A stretch of 64,000 bases of DNA from NCBI GenBank assembly GCA_000349905.1, contig KB722756.1:62001-126000 (forward strand). The letters are read 5' to 3'. The position numbers and the translations under genes are program-made. The first letter of the stretch is position 1. The number at the start of each line of letters is the position of its first letter. The stretch is from Volvariella volvacea V23 (lineage: Eukaryota; Basidiomycota; Agaricomycetes; Agaricales; Pluteaceae). The notes under the pieces were generated by a model that had not been told where the DNA came from, searched no databases, and saw nothing but the letters and a program-made list of their open reading frames with translations. Positions 50,426-62,439 of this stretch are shown here, one piece after another.

Positions 50426-53400
50426 ATGGCGAAACAGAAGCAAAACCCATCACCCCAGGACCTCTACAGGGCCAGGAAGGAGAGGGAGGAAAGGGAAAAG
50501 GTGGCTCTGCTTCCACCAGGACTGTACAACCATGGGAACACATGCTTCATGAACTCGGTGTTGCAAGGCGTATGTGCTCAACTCAGTCCACAAATCACTC
50601 GGACTGATCATTGTCTTCCGTAATTGTGCACTCCAACAGTTAATTGCTACCCGGCTGTTGTCTGATCTAGTACACTTCCAACCTATCCCTCCATCAATTC
50701 AATCTCACTCAACGATACCCATTGCCTCAAGAAGATCACCTCAACTCACAAATGGCCACTCACTCGCGGGGCCGTATGAGCAGCCGTGGGCCAACACAAT
50801 GCCTATTGGCGATGAATTCTTGACAATACTGTGGAAGGCCTGGGACGCGCAGAATCACCGCCGGCGGGAGAGTCTGAGCCCCAAGTAAGGTTTCGTTTCC
50901 ATCTCTTACCCTGTTACCCTACCCATACGCAGTTCCCCTTTCGTCACGAGCGGTACTGTGCATCGATACTGATTCAAACTCGATTCACAGACACCTCCTA
51001 CATGCCGTCGGTCAGAAATATGACCAATACCTCGACTTTGCCCAACAAGATGCACACGAGTTCCTACGGATACTCCTTGACGCAATACGGATGGAAGAAT
51101 TTGACGTGCGGTATTCCATTCCATTCCTCCCCTTCCACATATCCGCACTGCGTCACGAACGTCCTCACTAATCTCTTCCCTCTTTTCTCTTGGCAGATTA
51201 TCAAACAGCGACAACCACCGCCCGATAAGCCGAGGAAGCGTCGAAGAACTGTCACCAGTCACCCTTCTCACCACGCTAACGATCGCACGACTAACGCTCA
51301 ACCTGACGGCCAACCGTCACCAGGACCATCAACGCCGTCAGCCCCGATCGTAGAAGATGACAGGCTTGTCTCACTGTCCGACATGGTTTTTGGCGGTCAA
51401 CTAACCAGCGTCCTCGTGTGCCAAAAGTGCAAATACATATCCCAGACGTACGAAGACTTCAACGATCTCAGTCTTAGCATCAAACCCGAGGACTACGTGC
51501 ACGAAAGAAAGAGAGACAGGCTAAAGAACCTTGCCAAGAAGTTGACTTCCTTTCCTTCAGCCGTCTCGCCTATACCTACCCATCCGGCCCCGCCGGATCG
51601 TCGCAATGCTGTTGACATTCTCAGAGCTGCGTCTGTGCCTCCTCAAAGCAAACCAGAGGAGAACAAGCTCAAGGGTCTAGAGGAACCTCCGATACCGGAT
51701 AACCCTCGTAGGAAAAGCTTTGATGGCACCGCTGAGACCGCTGGGACCGAGAAGGAGAAAGCGGATGTGAAGGTTGTAGTGGAGGATGTTGGGAATACTG
51801 GCTCAGCTGCAAATTCGGGAGAACAAGGCCGCACTGCTAGTGTTGAGAAAGAGTCTCGGGGTAGCATATCGAGTGCTAGCGGGTCATCACCACCTGAGCG
51901 GCATGTGGAGTTTTTGCAACCGGGTAAAGAGGACAGAGAGAAGGAGAAGGAGAAGAAAAAGGAGAAAGAAAAAGATAAGGAGAGTGATACGTGGACAAAG
52001 CTTGGGAGGAGAATAAGCATGACTATGGGATTGGGTCGCAGTAAGGAGAAGGAGAAGGAGCGAGCTCGGTCGAAGGAGAGAAAGAGCGTGGATCTAAGTG
52101 GGGGGTCCAAGATGATCAGGGCGGCTACCATGGAAGAGCTACCAACGAGCTTCAGCAATCTTGCAGCGGACGCTACACCGAAAAATGTACCTACGAAGCA
52201 GGATGTACCCTCAATTACGCGTCAAGCGCCTACACCTGTCATTCCTCAATCAACCGATTTGCCAGCCGCATCCGCTAAAGCTCTAAAACACCAATCACTA
52301 CCTGTACCACCGGCGGAACCTGCCACGACCTCGACTTTCCCCTCTCCTCGCTTCCCAACCATCCAACGCTCCAGGTCTCCTAAGCCACCCAAAGGTACAC
52401 CAGCCGAAGCGGCCTATCTCCGCCGCATCCTGGCCGACGTAGTCCCCGCGTCTTCATCGCACAATCCTTTCGCGCTTTTGAAATCTATTGGAGACCACCA
52501 CCTGCTCGGATCGAGCCCCCTGTCGCAGTCATCATCCTCGGCGGGTGGCAACTCTACCTCGACGTCGTCTAGCCATGGCCACGGGTCTTCGGCCGCGTCG
52601 TATTGGCTAGGCGTACCGTCTCTGACTGGGCTCGAAGAGTGCCTGCGGATGTTTACCGCTGTAGAGGTGCTGGATGGGGAAAACATGGTTGGGTGCAGAC
52701 GGTGCTGGAAGATTGCGAATGGGGAGTACGGATCACCGAAGGGCGGGATGGACGACGACGACGAGGAAAACGAGGAAGAAGAGCAGGAACCCAAGGTTGA
52801 GGTCGAAGAGAAGGCCAGAAAGGACGACCACAGGAAGACAGGGCTGGGGATCATCGTTCCCGACGGGCCCTCAGCGACTTTCGGAAGCGGTGCCAAGAGC
52901 CCCATCTCGCATCCTGGCTTGCTCTCGTCCTCGTTGAACTCTCCCACCGCGCATATACCCAGCTCGAGATCCACCCCCGCGCTCCTCGACAAACCCTCAT
53001 CATCAGACGTTGAAGACATCAGCCCGACCGTCTCCGTCTCCTCCCTCCCCGCCGACATGCCCGTCACACAAGCCCACTCCGACGACGGCCACTCCGTCCC
53101 GGAAACTCAGCGCATTTCTTACCAACCCGGTTCCCCTACAGCCTCGTCACCCACTCCGTCAAGGCTCAACCATCAAGCGCTCTCGCATCTCTCGCCCGCA
53201 AAAACTCTCCGCCGGTCCTCGCTGTTGTCCCCCCTACCTAATGTGAGGTTGAACGGGGGACCAATCCCGGCGCAACAGCAGCAGCAGAGGATTATTGATG
53301 CGGAGAGTACGGATCCTAGCTCGGCCTCGTCTAGCGAGAACGAGAGCGAGAGCGGGGCGTCTGATGTTGACAGTCGGTCCAGCAAGGGGCACAGCAGAAG

Positions 53401-54806
53401 CCCGGCTGGGGCGGACCGCGGTGTGGCGGGTGTGGCTGGGATTGCTGGCACGGGTGGAAGGAGGGCTACGCTCACCGGCAATGGTGCTCCTGGTGTTGTT
53501 GAAAAGGGTGGAGACGCATCGGGTTCGAGCTCGCAGAGCTCGTTGGTGCACATACGACGTGAGGAGGTGGAAGAAGCGACGAGAGATGCACAGAAGAAGA
53601 CGGATGATGCACCCCAGGCAGCCTCAAGTCCAAACGCGCCTCCCAGAAGGCCATCATTGAAAACCAACACCACCTCCCAGTCAACGGCAACCCTCACACC
53701 ACCTTCCTCATCCACCACCCGAAAGACCGTCAAATCGCCGAAATCCAAGCCCAAGCCCGTCATCATGCGCCCCGCCTTCAAACGCTACCTCATCTCTGTG
53801 CCCCCGCCCGTGCTCGTCGTCCACTTCAAGCGCTTCCAACAAGTCGCGCCTTCCAATAAGTTATTCTCTTCTTCTGGCTCGTCGGGTATACCGAGCCTGC
53901 CGTATTCGCATCTCTTCCCGTCGTTTTCTCATGGGTTTAAAAAGCTGGACGATTATGTGACGTTCCCAGAGTATTTGGATCTGGGGCCGTATTTGGCGCC
54001 GAGGAAGGAGGATTATGGGCTAGGAAGTGGAGCGAGCGGTGCGGGGACGAAGGAACAGTATTTGAAGATTGGGAAGAAGAAAGAGGAGAGGGAGAAGTGT
54101 ATGTATAGGTTGTATGCTGTCGTTGTGCATATTGGAAATATGGTAGGTGTCTCTTCACTAGTGCTTGCATACGGTGACTGATTCTTTGCAGCTTGGGGGG
54201 CACTACGTTGCATACACGGCTCTACCAAGCGAGGCTGCCGCCAAGGCTGCTCTCGCAAGCACACCACCAGCTTCTACCTCTTGCCCGCCAGCATCTGAAC
54301 CTCGTACTTCCACGTCCAACTCTCAAGCTTCCGGCCCCACACAGCCCTCTTCAAGCTCTGTCTCGTCGTCGTCTCCCAAGTCTTCAACGACAACTATCGA
54401 TAGTTCATCCTCAACACATTCTGTGGATTCTGTGTCGACCTCGGCAACTAGCGATCACGATTCTAGTCCTGGAAAATACCCACCACCGTCTCATTCTACC
54501 GCTACTGCGTCTACACCCTCGGTGGCTTCATCCACTACCGTTGCGTCATCCACTTCGACCCAAGCTACCACCTCTCAATCGTCCATACCCACATCCACAT
54601 CCGCTACGACAGTTACCTCCACCTCCACCGCAAACACCACCGCACCTACAGCAACGACGATAACATCGACGTCTCCGCCCAAACCAACGCATGATCAAAC
54701 GCAGGAGCGGCAGTGGGCGTATATCAGCGACACGATTGTGAAGCTGACCTCGCTCGAGGAGGTGCTGAAGGCCAAGGCTTATCTGTGCATGTATGAGCGA
54801 GTTTGA
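50426..54806 (+). CDS. Ubiquitin-specific protease (USP/UBP family), USP16/45-like
   Basis: Cysteine protease that removes ubiquitin. The ATG at 50426 opens MAKQKQNPSPQDLYRARKER. The Cys box is LPPGLYNHGNTCFMNSVLQG with catalytic Cys about residue 40. QG is completed across an intron (GTATGT...AACAG). FAQQDAHEFLRILLDAIRME follows. The zinc-finger halves are split: VLVCQKCKYISQTYEDFNDL and, some 400 residues later, MVGCRRCWKIANG. A third low-complexity block precedes FKRYLISVPPPVLVVHFKRF. The His box is LGGHYVAYTALP. A Ser/Thr-rich insert of about 150 residues separates it from the final strand WAYISDTIVKLTSLEEV and LCMYERV. The total is near 1,300 residues. Catalytic Cys, His and four zinc Cys are present, so it is likely active. 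Insertions contain KEK repeats, acidic DDDEENEEEEQE and Ser/Pro runs, probably disordered regulatory segments. Confidence 0.9.
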
Positions 54807-55431
54807 GGGAAAGGCGTTTTTGCTTACAGTATACCCAAAATCTTCTCTTTCTCCTTCGACTTGCTACAATTTTCGCGCACCTGGCCTTGCATCCCCCCCT
54901 TTCTCATGGTCACCTCCTCTGGTCTTCCTCTCTCCACTTTAATTCTGATGTTATTTACACCCTCTTGTATCTTTTCCCTACAATCTACTTGTTTCTCGCA
55001 ATCGGACACTATGCAATTTTGATTTGTTACTTATTCTTGGATGGCATTAAATCGCCTTTGGCGTTGGCGTTGTGTTGAATATTTGATTTGGCGTTGATAT
55101 GGTGCTAGTCGCCTTCATGTTCTTCATCGCATTTTATTTTCTGTATCTCATTTTTCGTCTCTGTTCTTGTAACTAATGTATATGGGGCGTGCAGCAACAA
55201 AACCAGACAGTGTACAACAAGCAACTGTGGCTTAGTGAAAAGTTGCTTGTCATTCGACTATGGTAATTACATGAAAATCAGAAAGAAATAATGTCATAGC
55301 ACTAATTCACAACTACATGATGGAGTGATATTCCAATAGGCACAATACACAATGCGTAATAACATGTAAATCGTGTTACAGTATAACGTTCTATAAGTCT
55401 AAAGCGGAGGGACTAATCATCGGAACTCCAA
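54807..55431. other. Intergenic between convergent genes
   Basis: T-rich sequence consistent with the 3' untranslated regions of the USP (plus) and the Crinkler-like gene (minus). No gene seen. Confidence 0.5.
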
Positions 55432-57293
55432 CTACGACTGTCCAAAAAGCCTCGCCAATGACCCCATCTCTTTCCGAAAGTCGCGGCGACAACCTTTCTT
55501 CGAGAAGGCAAAATCGATGAGAGAAGCATAAAATTGGTGGCCGTTGCGTTCAATCAGAATGTTGTCCTCGCGGATGTCATTGTGGATGAAGCCATGGCGA
55601 TGGATGGACGACAGTGCTCTTTGAATCCCCTGACGCTCCTCATCACTCAAGCTTTTCGCATGCTCCAAGGGCCTACCGACGATATCTGTTGCGATGATAA
55701 ACAGCCCACCAGCAGTGTATCCGGCACCTTTGAACCTCGGAACGCAATCTCCTTGCAGGTCTTTTAAAGCATGATATACCTCGACCTCATTGAGTAATTC
55801 CTTCTCATAGTCTGGATGTTGCCACAAATCGCATATTTTCAATGCCACCACCTCCCCATGCAGAACAGCCTTGAACACTGTCCCAGTACGGCCACTTCCA
55901 AGGACGCTGAGCACTCTGAAGCTTCCCCAATCAAAGAATTCCAAGGGCGCATGCTCCTCTCCTCTGTTCGATGGATGACTTGGGCGAGTCGTCACTCTGC
56001 TTCTCTTAGGATTTCTTCCTCCAGCGTTTTGACTGCCTGCTTTTCTTTTTGGTCCGCCATCATTGTGTGAAGAATCTCCATCGTCGTCACGGGGCGGTGG
56101 AGGTGGTGGTTCTGGCGGTGCGGAAGCGCACGCATCTGCGTCGCGAGCCAGACGGGTGAGGTGGACAAGACATTGGAACAGCGTTGGCTGTTGGCCATCA
56201 CATTGAATGGCGGGTGAGATGCGGAGCTGACCGGGATTTTCAGGAGGCCTGCATAAAAACCAGGTTTTATCGTAAGTAGTGAGAGCTCCAAACCGGAGAT
56301 GGTTGTGTGAAAGGTATCCAAAAATCTGCCTCAATTGATTGAAAACGGATATTGAAGAGATGGATTCGTCTTCTTGTTCAACAAAATTTTGTTCGTATGT
56401 CGCTACCAGGTCGTCCACGGATAAAACCCACTTTGATTTTACCTCGATAACAAGACGCAAGACCTGGTCCGAATCTTTTTGGATGAAATCTGGCTCTCCT
56501 ATGACGGTCCGTAAGGAAGAGTGGCGATCAAAAAATTCTTTTTCCAGCACAGTATTGAGAGAACGAAACACATTAACGTTGAGTGCTTCCCGAACAGTCT
56601 CTTCATCGCATATATTCGGATATTTCTCTGAAATGCCGGACGCGAGTACTTTGGGGTGTCATCCCAGGTGGTGCCGTTTACATCGTCCTTGAAGCCATCC
56701 CATGTAACGACGGACTGTGGCGTGCGAGCATACGCAGAGTTCGTGGTTTTGGTACTTTTGGGTCTATCAATGTAGCCAAGAGGAGGTGGACAGAGCTCGA
56801 GAAACTCGGATTTGCTGAGAACTGCGAGAAACAGTGTTATTTCGTGTACAAGAAATTGCGAGGTGCTGTATGTAGTTCAACATTGATGTGAATGTGTCCA
56901 TCGATGGACAGAGACAATACACGGCTAATGGGAACGCAAATACGCGTAGTTAAAAAACGAAATATGAGTCCCACTTACCGGGAAGCTTTACGATGATGTG
57001 TACGTGGTCCTCGGGAGGCTCCGCTGGGAACAGTTTGCCAATTTTCTTTGCTGGGCACAGCTTGTCTTCGCGTTTGAGCTCGGGTTTTTGGTTCGTCTCG
57101 TCGTCATCTGTGATCAGGATCCTTGCTTTATAGAGCTCAAGATCAGGCGAGCGCACGTCCTTCAAAATGCTTGGTTGTTGGCGATGTGATCCTTGAGAGC
57201 TAAGACAGATTTCTCTCTTCCGATTTCAACTTCAAAGGCTCTGTCAAGCTTCTCGCCGTAAACGAGACAAGTGAGAGAGACGAAATCGGACAT
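55432..57293 (-). pseudogene. Crinkler (CRN)-family protein: header, nuclease-like, kinase-like; frame breaks
   Basis: The ATG at 57293 opens MSDFVSLTCLVYGEKLD, the start of a Crinkler ubiquitin-like header. The header continues in a second frame (SPDLELYKARI; PAEPPEDHVHIIVKLPG) to a GTAAGT donor near 56970. Downstream comes a restriction-nuclease-like region with GEPDFI and RLVIEVKSKW (PD-D/E-x-K pattern), a Pro/Arg-rich linker with a basic nuclear-signal-like patch (PKRKAG, NPKRSR), and a kinase-like domain: glycine loop LGSGRTGTVFKA, VALKI lysine, HNDIREDNILI catalytic loop, and DFA instead of DFG. Frame changes are needed at 57164-57167, probably at 56840-56842 and at 56631-56633, each at an A/T run. 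Known CRNs combine header, nuclease and kinase modules and act in host nuclei or in conflict. This copy is probably broken, though the C-terminal 379 codons are open. Confidence 0.75.
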
Positions 57294-57557
57294 TTAGGGC
57301 CAAGGCTTGTCGGACATGTCGCAACAAGGTGAAGCAGAAAAATCTTGGTTTTGTCCTGGGTGGCAGGAAGGGAGGAAGATGCGGCTCGTGGGGAGGGTCT
57401 GAGAGGCGCACGTGGCGGGACAAAACAGACAGGGGATTGCCACGAATGAAATTGATTTCCTGCATAGCCCATTCCACAACCAACTCTTCCCTTCATCTCC
57501 CCCTCCTCCCCGGCCTTTGGCCATCCTTCCCTCAAAATCTACCCCACATCGACCACC
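57294..57557. promoter_or_regulatory. Shared divergent upstream region
   Basis: 264 bases separate the Crinkler-like (minus) and NIPA (plus) start codons. No named motif is recognised. Shared regulation is inferred from spacing only. Confidence 0.3.
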
Positions 57558-59404
57558 ATGGTCGAGGACAAATGGATTGGTCTTGCTCTCGCTGTCTCAA
57601 GTTCGCTGGCAATCGGCACTAGCTTCATCATCACAAAAAAGGTCACACCATCTTTGGATCGTCTTTTATCAGACATTTTAGGCTCAACTTGCTCGCTCCT
57701 GCCGTTCCTGCCGCTTCTTTTGATGGGATATAGGGTCTTAACGATGCTGCTGAACGGAATTCATATGGTGCCTCTGCTTCCGATAATTTATCATATCTGC
57801 GAAATCCAATATGGTGGGCTGGGATGACAACAAGTACGTTCGCCTGCCTTCATCTTCTCATTTCTGTGATCTCACTGCACCCACCAATGCCGTGTAGTGG
57901 TCATTGGTGAAGGTATGGACGAAACCCTTGACGTCTATCCCCGCTATTTCATACATTACTCCCAGTCGCCAACTTTGCTGCGTACACATTTGCGCCTCCA
58001 ATATTGGTCACCCCGTTAGGAGCGTTGAGTGTCTTGATTGGGTGAGTGGTGAACTACATCCTCTCATCGGCCTGGTCTCAGCTGTCCTCAAACGCTAGCG
58101 CCGTGCTTGCATCATTCCTACTAAATGAAGAACTTGGCCATCTCGGGCGTGTCGGCTGCGCTCTATGTCTTCTCGGATCTTTAATCATCATATTCCACGC
58201 ACCAGAAGACAAACCTGTAGAAACTGTAGATGAGATTTTGCATTATGCTATACAGCCAGGTGCGCCATAGTACCCTCTCACATCTCTCTCGTATGCAAAC
58301 TCTCTTTCAGGATTCCTAATGTATTGTTTTACGGTCCTCGTCTTTACTTTGGTCATGGTATACAGCATCGCCCCGCGATACGGTCGTTCCAATCCCTTGG
58401 TCTACATCTCAATCTGCTCCCTTGTTGGCTCGGTATCCGTCATGGCAATCAAAGGCTTCGGAGTTGCCGTCAAACTCACTTTTGCTGGCAAGAATCAGTT
58501 TACGCACCCAAGCACATACGTCTTCGGACTCGTCACTGCGCTTTGTATTGTCATTCAAATGAATTACTTCAACAAGGCCTTGGACACTTTTTCAACCAAC
58601 GTGTACGTCACCTTTTCCTTTTCGTTTCTCACCGCGATATAAATACCACTCTTCAACCCCCTGTTGTCATGTCATCGGCTTACCCCTAATTTGCTCAGCG
58701 TCAACCCGATGTACTACGTTGGCTTTTCGACCGCCACCATCATCGCCTCTTTAATCCTCTTCCAAGGTTTCAACACAACAGATGCTTCGAATACCATATC
58801 CCTCGTAGCTGGATTCATTGTAACATTCCTCGGTGTCCATCTCCTCAATCTATCTCGAGCCCCCGAGCCCCCGAGGGATCCCAACCACTCTAGTTTAGAA
58901 GGCGGACTAATGAACCCCAGACTGAGTTTACAAGGACGGGTGTCTATGGATGGATGGGGAAGTCACGAAGGCAGGAACGGCGACGCTTTCGGTGGAGCTG
59001 GCCGCAGCGGCAGAGGACATGGCAGGAGGAGTTCTCTCTATAAATCTCAATCACACACCCTCTTTAACGCTTTTGAAGAAGAGGAGAATGGCGCTGGCCC
59101 AAGTCGAGGTCACAACGGCGCAGCACCAGAGAGCGTAGGCTTGCAGAGACTACGAGAGTCGTCCGAGGAGGACTCCGATTCTGACTCGGATGATCCAAGA
59201 ACAGTCAATGAGAGGACAAGGCTGACGGGTTCCAAATCTGCATCTCCAAACCTCTCCACCTCCAATTCGCTCAACCACCATCACCAACCCAATGGCCATC
59301 ACCCTCAGCGGCGGAGCGGATCGCGTAGCCATAGCAATTCACCCATCCCTTCATCGGTGAATATTCACGATAAACGGATACCTTCACCCCGACCACCTCT
59401 GTGA
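57558..59404 (+). CDS. NIPA-type magnesium transporter
   Basis: Multi-pass Mg2+ transporter of the NIPA/DMT-like family. The ATG at 57558 opens MVEDKWIGLALAVSSSLAIG and SFIITKK (TM1). An intron then leads to GLNDAAERNSYGASASDNLS, YLRNPIWWAGMTT, MVIGE and VANFAAYTFAPPILVTPLGA with LSVLIG. These are the family hallmarks (NP-x-WW-x-G, GE-x-x-NF-x-AY-x-FAP). AVLASFLLNEELGHLGRVGC, GSLIIIFHAPEDKPVETVDE, VYISICSLVGSVSVMAIKGF, TYVFGLVTALCIVIQMNYFN and NPMYYVGFSTATIIASLILF follow. The tail of about 200 residues is cytosolic, polar and disordered (EDSDSDSDDPRT; HHQPNGHHPQ), ending SPRPPL. Eight or so introns; joins keep frame. Nine membrane helices are expected. Site of action, plasma membrane or endosome, cannot be read from sequence. 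Confidence 0.9.
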
Positions 59405-59728
59405 TATACTTTCCCTTCTTGCTTTCTTTTTTAATCTTCGGGGCTCACTTGGGGAGTGGTGAGAGTGAGGTTACTTTTGGGACTGGAGAGCGAGTATTGT
59501 TGATATTAGCGTCAGTCTGTACTTGATGTGCCGTTGGTGGTTGCTTTCCGCTCATCTCTCCTTTGATTTCCTTCCTTGATATCGCAATATCAACCATACC
59601 CATTTTCTTGATACAAGGACGTTGAATAATGTTCGCATATTATCTAAGGCACGATAGCCCTGGTCGTACGACCTGATTATCGTTCGGGTGATTGTATTGC
59701 CGGGATGGTGAAAAAGAGATGGAAAAAT
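59405..59728. other. Intergenic, no gene seen
   Basis: The NIPA 3' untranslated region and the downstream flank of the minus-strand tRNA. A run of five A just left of the tRNA on plus (T5 on minus) is its likely Pol III terminator. Confidence 0.5.
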
Positions 59729-59817
59729 TGGTTGAATCCAGGATCGAACTGGAGACCCTCTGTGACCTCGGACTTATCCGTGTGAGACAGAGATCATAAC
59801 CACTAGACCATTCAACC
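59729..59817 (-). tRNA. trnV-CAC: tRNA-Val (anticodon CAC) with 16-nt intron
   Basis: Minus strand: acceptor GGTTGAA/TTCAACC, D-arm as in the TAC isoacceptors, anticodon stem TCTGT/ACAGA, loop CTCACA with anticodon CAC. A 16-base intron sits after position 37 (starts CGGATAAGTCCG, self-pairing CGGA/TCCG), then C38. The T-arm matches the other two tRNA-Val genes. 89 nucleotides in all, 73 when spliced. Confidence 0.92.
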
Positions 59818-60610
59818 ATTGATAATGAAGTTAATGATTATCACCAGGTTCGGTAACAGGGTTAAGCGGAGCTCAAACTCTGTTTCAAAGAATGTTCAGA
59901 CCAGCATGCCAGTTTGTATTGTTCCGAGTTCCAATTTCTTGGGCGCACGTACAATGTGACACTTGATTGGATTTTGGATGAAAATAACTCACCCTTGGTA
60001 AAGGTGTCCCTATTCCTGTCAAATGACCGGACCTGTATCGAGGGCCTATCAAGAAAGTAACCGTCGTGGTACAATATCTGAGCCCTCCCTGGGAATCACA
60101 CCAGATTCCAAATAGGGCATGTGCGCCAGATCACGCACAGTGATTGTGGCACTATAGATGCCTCGTGTTACGGGCGTTTGCCGAAAACACCTCGCTTGGG
60201 AATATACCCTTCCCCTCTGAGTCGCATTGGCGGAATTTTTAGGGTGCGCGTTTATGTGTTTATGCGTTATAGAGGTTCAATATTTGATTTCAAAGCCTCG
60301 TGTATTAATATTAGAACACTGGGGCACTCAGACAAAGGCATGCTTGCCTGCAACATGTGGTACGCCCAACTGTGGGCGCCTCTCAGGGTCATAATACCAC
60401 GCTGACCCTGGACATTTGCGCAAAGGCTGCAGGACCGTTTAGGAAATCCCACTCACCGCACCCGGGGGAGGGGCGCGCACAGACACCCATCAGGGGGGGG
60501 CAAGGACAGTAAATAAATTGGCCTCTGTCTGCCTCTCAATTCCTTCCTCGTCAACCAACTGCTTTATCTCCCGCATTAGGATTTCAAGTGGCCCTCTTCT
60601 GCTCTCAAAA
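59818..60610. other. Intergenic, no gene seen
   Basis: Mixed sequence with short frames only. A G-run (gggggggg near 60486) lies close to the next gene. It probably includes that gene's promoter. Confidence 0.4.
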
Positions 60611-61205
60611 ATGCAAGTTCATTCCTTCCTCTGCTGGACACATATGCTAACCTTTCCTTAGGCAACCTTACGCGCTGACAACGGACAAAATCTACGGAAC
60701 GGTCTCGAACAGGGGTAGTGGTGCTGAGCTTGAGTGGGCCTTCTTGCTCGCGACTGTAAGCTCTCCCGTTGTTGCCTACAATCTCCTATGACCAGTCTAA
60801 TCGGCTGAAAAGGGCCCTACAGGCGGTAGATGGGTCCGTATTATTCGAGAGGCCAATGGCAAATGGACAGTTGACTCCAACGATTGGGAAGACCCTAAAC
60901 GCTTCGCCGACGTCCTCATCTTCTACCCCATCGGTCGCCGATACAGCTGCTACGACTCTGAGGATTTCAGGAACTGCATCGAGATCGGTGTTGAGCACGT
61001 CGCCCGCCATCAGGATATCACGACTTTCACTTCCCAAGTCTGGTTTACCAAGATCGTTCAAACCTTGCACAATGGACAGACCTTTGTCAAGAGCACGGAT
61101 GCGGAGGGCTTGGGAGTGAGCATGAAGGCTCAGGCCGACGCGAGCTTGGCTAGCACTAGGTGGCCTAGGGTGATCAACGTTCCAGTTACCTATTGGGATG
61201 ATTGA
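60611..61205 (+). CDS. Small protein, unrecognised, two or three exons
   Basis: The putative start is the ATG at 60611 (MQ, then a GTTCAT...CCTTAG intron). The next exon reads ALTTDKIYGTVSNRGSGAEL and EWAFLLAT, followed by an intron from GTAAGC to GAAAAG. The last exon reads GPTGGRWVRIIREANGKWTV, IFYPIGRRYSCYDSEDFRNC and VARHQDITTFTSQVWFTKIV, and stops after VINVPVTYWDD at 61203-61205. About 165 residues. The composition (aromatic-rich beta-like strands, no signal peptide, no helix-rich part) suggests a small globular protein. The phase at the first intron does not fit a start at 60611 exactly, so the true start is uncertain. I recognise no family. Codon-level coherence over three frames argues that it is real. 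Confidence 0.6.
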
Positions 61206-62439
61206 TGACCAGAAAAATAGGATCTATTCCGCAGTTATACCTCTCGGTTTACTTGGTTATTACGGTTGCTTTCCCGTCCGGTTGCTCTTCTGTACTGCTT
61301 TGGTTTCGTGTTTGCTAAAATGTTCAAAATATAATGCCCTGCTCTGTGTTACTTCATTCATGGTTTGGACCGGTTGTGCCACTTTGCAAGCACTCAACCC
61401 AACATTACTCCTAGTGTCGCCTTGGACGTATTCGCCTCCGCTCTTATGCCATGCCAATAGAAGGATCTGCAACGCAGATATCGCTCGTCGGTTCCGTGTG
61501 TCCGATTTCATTAACGGAAGCAAATCTGAATTATCTGATAATCCGTACTATCTTCTAGCGCAATGTGCCAAAGACCTTTTGAGCACATTTAGTAGGGTTT
61601 ATGCCACCGAAAAACAAGGCAATACACACTCTGGTCTCCGTGTTCCCCGATGGTAGTATTTAAGTCACGAGCCATGCGATGCCACTGTACCATCTTAACC
61701 TTCATCTAACACTTCCTCCCCCAAGCGGCATACCTGCCTCTACCCCATTATGTATTCCGAGGTACCACGTGTACTGTGCGTCTGTCCAATTATTACGTCG
61801 TATGACCTCGCACTGACTGGACGCGACATTAGCACCTCTCTTCTCACCAACGCTGTGGCATGCTACACGCCACTCCTCCGTCAAGGAGCTGAACTTAATC
61901 TTGACTGGCGCTTCTTCTTAATCGTGTAGGTGCTTATCACTATTGTGTTTCCTGCGCCATGACTGCCATCCTGTCAAATAGCATCCTTCAGCAAGCGGCT
62001 GCTTGCTTACCCGCTCAACCTGGAACAGCAGAAGCCGAACAATCGATTGAACGCCTGAACACAACTGGCGATTTAATTTTGTGAACCTCGACTGTTCAAC
62101 GCTGCTGATACTCAATGGTGATGCAGAGGTTCAATATATCGTAGGTGAAATAAGTATTCGTGGCTCAAGGCTGCTCTTGATTCTCGATGCCAATGTGTTT
62201 GAGTAAACTTTGTAAACATCGGCGAATTCCGTTTACCGTTTAATGACTGCGCGAAATCATGCAAACACGTTGACTTTCAAAAGCCTGCTGCTTCCAGCCT
62301 CATAGTGGTAACAAAAAGGTTCTCAGCGTCCCTATTATCACCTTCCGGCCCTCTAAAGCATATATAGCTTTTGTAACTCTTACAGATCTCGCCTGCGCCC
62401 TCCCCCTCCAACACGTTTGGACATTTTTGTAAAAGTGGC
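61206..62439. other. Intergenic, no supported gene
   Basis: A 152-codon frame at 61198-61656 (plus) overlaps the stop of the preceding gene and has no domain. Broken protein-like patches near 61735-61900 may be remnants. No repeat recognised. Confidence 0.4.

Noticed and set aside
61198..61656. 152-codon plus-strand frame
   Set aside because: Overlaps the stop of the preceding gene and shows no family features.
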